This document shows, in pieces, positions 57,101 to 64,000 of a stretch of 64,000 nucleotides of DNA. The DNA lies in assembly GCA_030340625.1 (NCBI GenBank), contig JAOPHQ010000930.1, positions 25,112 to 89,111 of the forward strand, in the 5' to 3' direction. Origin of the DNA: Merluccius polli (lineage: Eukaryota > Chordata > Actinopteri > Gadiformes > Merlucciidae). The notes below the pieces were generated by a model. It worked only from the letters and a program-made list of their open reading frames with translations, did not search any database and was not told the DNA's origin. The stretch's first letter is position 1, and each line of letters begins with the position of its first letter. Position numbers and translations under genes: made by a program.

Positions 57101-59165
57101 GGGGCATGTTGCTCTCTAGGATGCCTACAGTTAAACACCCTAACCATGAGACTATTCTAACACAAACTGTATCGGGCATTAACACTACACACCACACAAG
57201 AACATTGTGAACACCAAAAAACAAAAGATTAACAAAAAAACAAACATATTACCTTTGAAAACGCATTTCAACCGACCATTGTTCCTTTTTACAAAATGCA
57301 AACTGCATATTAAGCGACCAATAGATGGTTTTATATAGGATACAAATATATTCTGATATATTACACTATTCTAGTAATGATACATTTGTTTCTACTGTCA
57401 GTGAGCTGACATTATGGCATGTGGTGCTCCTCAGTGCGGTGGGTTACCATTGTCGGACGGTCATTGTTACCATGCCCTGGTAAGTGCCTGCTTAGCACCC
57501 TCCGTGGCCAACAGAGGGCCCCCAAGAACGCTTCAAATGTCCCACAAGAGAGCTTGCCCTTTTTTGTGTGATATATATTACGTCAATGGTAATCATTTAC
57601 GTTTGCATTTGTTTATATAAGAAGTAAACTTGTAATAAGGAAATAAGGAAACCTCCCTACTATTGAGGGAGGTACTGTTTATCCATACTGTTTATTTGAC
57701 TTAAATTGTAGGCTAGTTGATTGTTCTGCAATTTTGCACGTTGCAAATTTTTTAAACCAAAAGCAATTCAAGTGGTTAACTTGATTACAGTAAATGCATT
57801 GTCTGCTGGTTTATTTTGTTACTTTTCAGTACACCACATTCATTTTGCCACTAAGAACCACTTTGAATATTAAAGTGCAAATTAACACCAGACCAATCTT
57901 GTGAGTTTGCTACATTTTAAGATTAAAAATCCTAGAAGGGTAAAAGCATGCCAGACTAACATTGGCATGATGTAAGCAACACAACTACAACTAATACAAT
58001 TGATAATGGGTGTGTTAGATTTACAGCAGGTGTGCGATTGATAAAGCACTGACAGTAGTACCAAATCAAAATTCTGCTCAGGACCCCAATAAGGCTTGGC
58101 CGGCCCTGCCGGTTACCACTGTTTAACTTTCATAGTTAAACAGCCCCATGATGTGGTTCATGGGTTACGGTTATCTTTGGTCAACTTCATCCGAAGTGAG
58201 CAGAATATTCCACTTTCAGCGACGTAACACAAAAACAAGACTTTAATTGTTGTAAACATGAACTTTAACACTAAAGCAGTAGTTCTGACAACAAAACGCA
58301 TGACACCATGAAACTAATGAGCTTTGTCGATGACTTAACAACACACAAGATACTCATTACAACACAAATACAATTAGCTTAAAAAAGTAAAACACAGATG
58401 TCATGTTTCAGGATGTTTTAAAGTTTGGTCTTCATTGCTGCCTTCAAGATCTTGGACCATGTCAAACATATATTCATATATTCTCCATTGCATAACAAAA
58501 TATTTAAAAAATGTCTTTAAGAGTGTTGAACATAGTGAAATCTAGGGTAGGGGCTGAACACTATAATTTCGTTCATGACCGCAACATTTGACATGACCTC
58601 TACATGAATGTAGAACTATATTAATAGTGAAATGCTGAATTAAAATCATAATGAACAGCCGAAGCCTTGAAGCCCAAAGCACACGTCCTGTGTCGGGACA
58701 GTCCGATGCAAAATAATGTTTTGCGTCTGACATGTCCAAAATACTTGAGTGCCATTTGAAGAGAGCGAAAATATTTAACCACACTACATTTGCGTTCTGT
58801 GTGCTTTGCTCTGTTAAAACAATATGATTCTAGTTCCTGTTTGTGTCGCATTACAAATAGGAGGCGAAATTCGAGCTCTGTACGCTTTGGGCTAAAATAA
58901 ATGTGAAAGGAAAACCCAAGCTGGCGGTGGCAAATTAGGCAAGTAGGCCTAATTAAACGCACAATACAGGAGGAGGGACATGTGCTCCAACAGTCCCACC
59001 AATCAAGTATTCTACCATGAAAAATGTGAGCTGTACATATCCCTTGTAAAAATCTGTTATTTTTCCTTCAGTTTTGCTCATTACTCTTTTGACAACTTTG
59101 TTACTCTGCTACATGCAGAAAGTGTTGATTTGTTCCCAAGCCTATCCAGCTTGAAACAAATAGGA
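57101..59165. other. Copy A intron 1, distal part
   Basis: 58250-58480 and 58860-58930 align with 24590-24790 and 25070-25160 in copy B, so these are duplicated intron sequences. The remainder shows no gene. Confidence 0.5.
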
Positions 59166-59212
59166 AACTAGCTCCCACAGGGAGCGATAACAAACACCAC
59201 TGACGTACTCAC

Positions 59213-61553
59213 CTTCATGCCAACACAAGGTTTGTTACACAGACAACAGGTGTGGGGGAAAAGTTTGGGTGTGACGCCCATGTAGTCGCTGATCATGGCC
59301 GCCGTCGGTGTTCTCTTGCCAGCTGGCTTGGCTGGCGGAGGTCTCTGCAGGGACGCGTCTGATGCGGGAGGCGGCACCTGGTTGATAGAGATAGACTTAG
59401 GGCTGGGAACGGCCCCTGGACCGGTGCCTGGAGCTGGTCTGTGACTGGTAGTTCCTTCGCCTGGAGGTCGTCTGTGACTGGTAGTTCCTACGCCTGGAGG
59501 GGGTCGGTGGCTGGTAGTTTCTACGCCTGGAGCTGGTTTGTGATTGGTAGTTCCTATGCCTGGAGATGGTCTGTGGCTGGTAGTTCCTATGCCTGGAGCT
59601 GTTCTGTGACTGGTAGTTCCCAGGCCTGGAGCTGGTCTGTGACTGGTAGTTCCCAGGTCTGGAGCTGGTCTGTGACTGGTAGTTCCTATGCCTGGAGCTG
59701 GTCTGTGACTGGTAGTTCCGGCCTCTGATGCTGATCTGTGATTGGTAGTTCTAGTCTCTGGAGCTGGTTTGTGATTGGTAGTTCCGGCCCCTGGAGCTGG
59801 TCTGTGATTGGTAGTTCCAGCCCCTGGAGCCAGTCTTTGACTTGCTGCAGACGGTGCACGATCAGCACTTGAATCCCTCTTAGGCATAGGGTTGGTGGCG
59901 AGAGGTTTAGCAACAGGTGCGGTTGACTGCGATGCAACAGGTTCCTTCTTTGGGGATGGGCTGGCAGTCTGGATGGACTGGGTGGTTAGCCTTTGGCTCG
60001 GTGAGGCTGTCATGTTTGGTAATGGACTGTAAACAGGAGAAGAATTGGATTTCTGTGAGCCATGGGAGGACACCGGAACACTGCATTTGCCCAGTGCTAC
60101 GTCCTTTGGCCGAGTCTCTCGGCTTTGGCTAGTGTAACTGTACATCAAGCCACTTTCACTGAAGCTACTGGGCCTGACACTGCCGTTGTGGTGTCCTCTA
60201 CCCTCGTCTTCTTCCCGGAAGTCTCCGGTATATTTACTAGTATGTCCGTATTCAATCACTTTACTGGGCTGCTGAAAGGCTGGAGGAGCTTCCTCCTCAC
60301 GCTTTACATTGGCCCTGGGGCCTGCTGTGGTTTCTGTGGTACGCTGGCTGCCCTGAGCATGGTGGACCATGCTCGACTGAGAGGCAGACGATGACCTTTT
60401 GGCCTTCTTTTGGCGGATGTCTCGCAGCAGGTAGGGTAGGTTGGCGGGGGAGAGCTGGTCTTCTGTGTAAGCACACAGCTCCTCCAAGTCTTCTTCCTGA
60501 AGGTTGAAGCGCTTGAGGATGTCCATGGCTGATTCACAGGTGTATCTGGCCTGGCTGTATTCAGCGTTCCTGGATTCGTAATCCCCTGACTGTAAAGTAG
60601 ACGGTGCGGGGCCTGCTGCTGTACTAGAAGGCTCGTCACTGCTACCATAGTTACCAACATCACCACTTGAATAAAGAGAGGATTGGGAGAAATTGGATGG
60701 GGGAATGTTTGGTGCAGAGAGAGAGGAGGATGAAGAGGATGCATAAACGTTACAGGAGGCTTCACTAGAGGTTGTTTGGTAGCTCGACGGCCAGTTGGCG
60801 GTGCCACCTGCCACTGTATTTGAGTAACCAGAAAACTGTCCTTGGGAGACGGGTGTTGGCGATCTATAGCCAGCGGACCCCAATGCCAGGGATACCTCAG
60901 GCCAAGCAGTTAGGCGAGTATTCTGGTCTAACGGTGGCTTCTTTAATATTGATTGGAGGCTCACCTCCTCTCTGGCTTGTTTGATGTGGACATCAATGGC
61001 ACTCTCCAATTCTGTGGTTGGCTTACTCTGATCAGGGATGTAGCCCATAGACCCGGGGTGCATCGATGGATGAATGTGGCTGGGATTCATAGAAGTCCCG
61101 GAGGAGGCGCCATAAGACGCATGGGTAGAACCAGGGACCAGGTGAGAAGGCTCTCCCACATTGCCAGGGCCTACCTGGGCACTTGGAGGTTGGTAAGCGC
61201 CCGATGAGGAATCCTGGCTCTCAGGGGAATAGGGGTTATACAGATTGTGGGACATGTTTGCAACCTTCAGAAGGTTCAGCAGATTGATGGCAGCCGCCGT
61301 GGGGGAAGGGGCTGATGTGGATACAAAGAGGGGAGGGGTGTTGGAGACGGTCCTCGAGGCAAAGGCTCTGCTCCCAGCAGCAAGAGTGCTGCTAATTTGA
61401 GTTAGAGCTAACTGGGTTTTGATCCGTGCCAACTGAAGACAAGCTGCCTGCTGACCAATCAGGAGAGAGCTCCCGGGGAGCCCTCCAATCAGGGCACTCA
61501 AAAGCGGCCCAGGAACAGGAGCAGGCACATTACGGTCCAATAGCAAACCAAAG
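59213..61553 (-). CDS. znf638: Copy A exon A1: N-terminal region, matrin-homology segment, first half of zinc finger
   Basis: The acceptor CTTTTTCAG precedes 61553 and the donor AAG|GTGAGT follows 59213; the exon ends in phase 0. The frame is open from the acceptor, and the part before the first in-frame ATG (61253-61255) is nearly identical between copies, so coding probably begins in an unseen upstream exon. The region is Pro/Ser/Thr-rich. A helical segment around 60395-60545 (DLEELCAYTEDQLSPANLPY) matches the matrin/ZNF638 N-terminal homology. VIEYGHTSKY lies near 60240. About 12-13 copies of an 11-residue repeat (GTTSHRPAPG type) occupy 59421-59840. The exon ends in FPHTCCLCNKPCVGMK, the cysteine half of a U1-type finger. 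Confidence 0.88.
59421..59840 (-). repeat. 33-bp coding minisatellite in exon A1
   Basis: Twelve full and one partial unit encoding GTTSHRPAPG-type 11-mers. Copy B has five to six (26411-26598). Confidence 0.88.
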
Positions 61554-61990
61554 CTGAAAAAGGTTAGAAACAAAAACAATGTTATACAGATGGATTGGAT
61601 GTTGACATTTGAGGATCAAGTTATCGTGGTCATCAAGAAGCCTCTGGTGAGTTGATCCACGCTGGTCTCTCCGGGCCGATCCAAAACAGTCTGATCAGCC
61701 ACTTCCTAGTAAGCTCAGTGACAGCTTCCTGTTGCAGGAAGGGAGTTAAGACAAGCACAACACAAGCAACAGGCAGAAGACAATCCTGTAGTAAAGCAAA
61801 GAGATAGCAGGAGAGAGTAGAATACTAGATCATGGTCATAAAGCAAAGAGTTAGCAGGAGAGACAAGAGAGATTGCGTTTTACAAGCTGTACATATTTAA
61901 TGGTATGGACTGCTTAATGATTTGATGCTACAAGCAAACTACTTGACTGGGACATTGATATTACAGGGAGATGTTGGTACTGTTAAAAAA
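61554..61990 (-). other. 5' flank of copy A, conserved with copy B flank
   Basis: Counterpart of 28294-28720, with a roughly 50-bp internal duplication of the GAGTTAGCAGGAGAGA-type sequence (about 61790-61870). No convincing core promoter seen. Confidence 0.45.
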
Positions 61991-62114
61991 AGCAGATGCA
62001 CAACAATATACGAGTCAATCATCATTAGCATCATCAACAACATTAGTTGATCAATAACACACTGACCATCAAGCCTGCTTCATCTTTCCTGGTTCTGATT
62101 CTCCAGTTCATTCA

Positions 62115-62655
62115 TGCCCCTTTCCCACCGCATGGTACCGCTCGGCTCAACTGTACTCGCTTGGATTGGTATTCCATTAGCAAAAGTTGTGGATAGTACC
62201 TGGTACTTTATTTGGTATCACCTCGGTCGAGTTCCAAGCAAGCTGAGCCGATACTAAAAGGTGACGTGAAAACACTGCAGACCACTGATTGGTCAGAGAG
62301 AATCGTCACTAGAATCGTCAGCCCGCAAAACCACGCCATAGTCAATTGACAAAGTACAGACGTATTAAGAACACAATGCCTTTAATATCCTCTGTTATAA
62401 GAGTACTGTAGCTCCTTTAAGGAATAGGGCCAGTGGAGCAGAGATATTACCTGGATGCAACTCCAGTTATAGGAGTACATGTGTAGCGGGTTAGCAGTGA
62501 AGTTGACAGTTGAGCAGTAAATGTACAGTGTAGGTTACAGTTTGTCCGTGAATAAAGAGGGGGTACCATCTACTACTACCTGCAATGGAAAACTAAGTAC
62601 TTGGTACAAAAAGCGAGTAGAGTTGAGTAGAGTGGAAAAACGGCAAACAGTAGTT
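62115..62655. mobile_element. Possible MITE upstream of copy A
   Basis: Left TGCCCCTTTCCCACCGCATG and right (reverse) TGCCGTTTTTCCACTCTACT show imperfect inverted similarity that extends to ACTCGCTT. Resembles a common fish repeat; no clean target duplication seen. Confidence 0.45.
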
Positions 62656-62708
62656 TACTTGTCAAAACTAGTGAAGTCACACTAAACTAGTCTATTATCA
62701 ACAGTACA

Positions 62709-64000
<1,292 letters not shown>

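Overview
The window looks like the genome of a ray-finned fish. It has vertebrate-type split genes with canonical GT/AG introns, very dense (CA)n and other microsatellites, Tc1/mariner and hAT-type DNA transposons with short non-autonomous relatives, and no operon structure. All convincing host genes are on the minus strand.

The window is dominated by two head-to-tail copies of a gene for a ZNF638 (NP220)-like nuclear RNA/DNA-binding protein of the matrin-3 family. Copy A (upstream, right) spans about 61,553 to 37,239 and reaches its stop codon. Copy B (downstream, left) runs from about 28,293 off the left edge. I followed both exon by exon using splice sites, codon phase and A/B comparison. 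In order the protein has: a proline/serine-rich N-terminus with a matrin-homology segment and an 11-residue repeat; a U1/matrin-type C2H2 finger split over two exons; RS-rich exons; five RRM-like domains, each encoded by a pair of exons cut at a similar place; a large acidic region with many degenerate LVTVDEV-like repeats; and, in copy A, a C-terminal matrin-type zinc finger ending at 37,239. The first coding exon(s) and the promoter were not identified.

The copies have diverged structurally. Copy A has a 1-nt insertion in an RS exon (stop at 54,335), lacks the FVTVDEV exon, and carries a duplicated 35-nt exon plus partner exon. Copy B keeps an open frame throughout, has a heptapeptide coding minisatellite grown from about 10 to about 100 units, and carries an in-frame internal tandem duplication of the acidic block that fuses two exons near 1,175.

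Layout: 1-5.7 kb, acidic exons of copy B; 5.8-9 kb, intron with tandem repeats, a fold-back element and an intact Tc1/mariner element; 9-21 kb, RRM exons and the large minisatellite exon; 21-28.3 kb, RS, zinc-finger and N-terminal exons; 28.3-36.8 kb, intergenic DNA of nested hAT-like elements, a possible solo LTR and a minisatellite; 37.2-61.6 kb, copy A; 61.6-64 kb, upstream DNA with a possible MITE, long (TG)n and LTR-like sequence. Comparing A with B gives empty sites for several insertions, placing them after the duplication. Members of this family bind RNA or DNA and act in nuclear RNA processing and transcription; everything beyond family assignment is inference from sequence.
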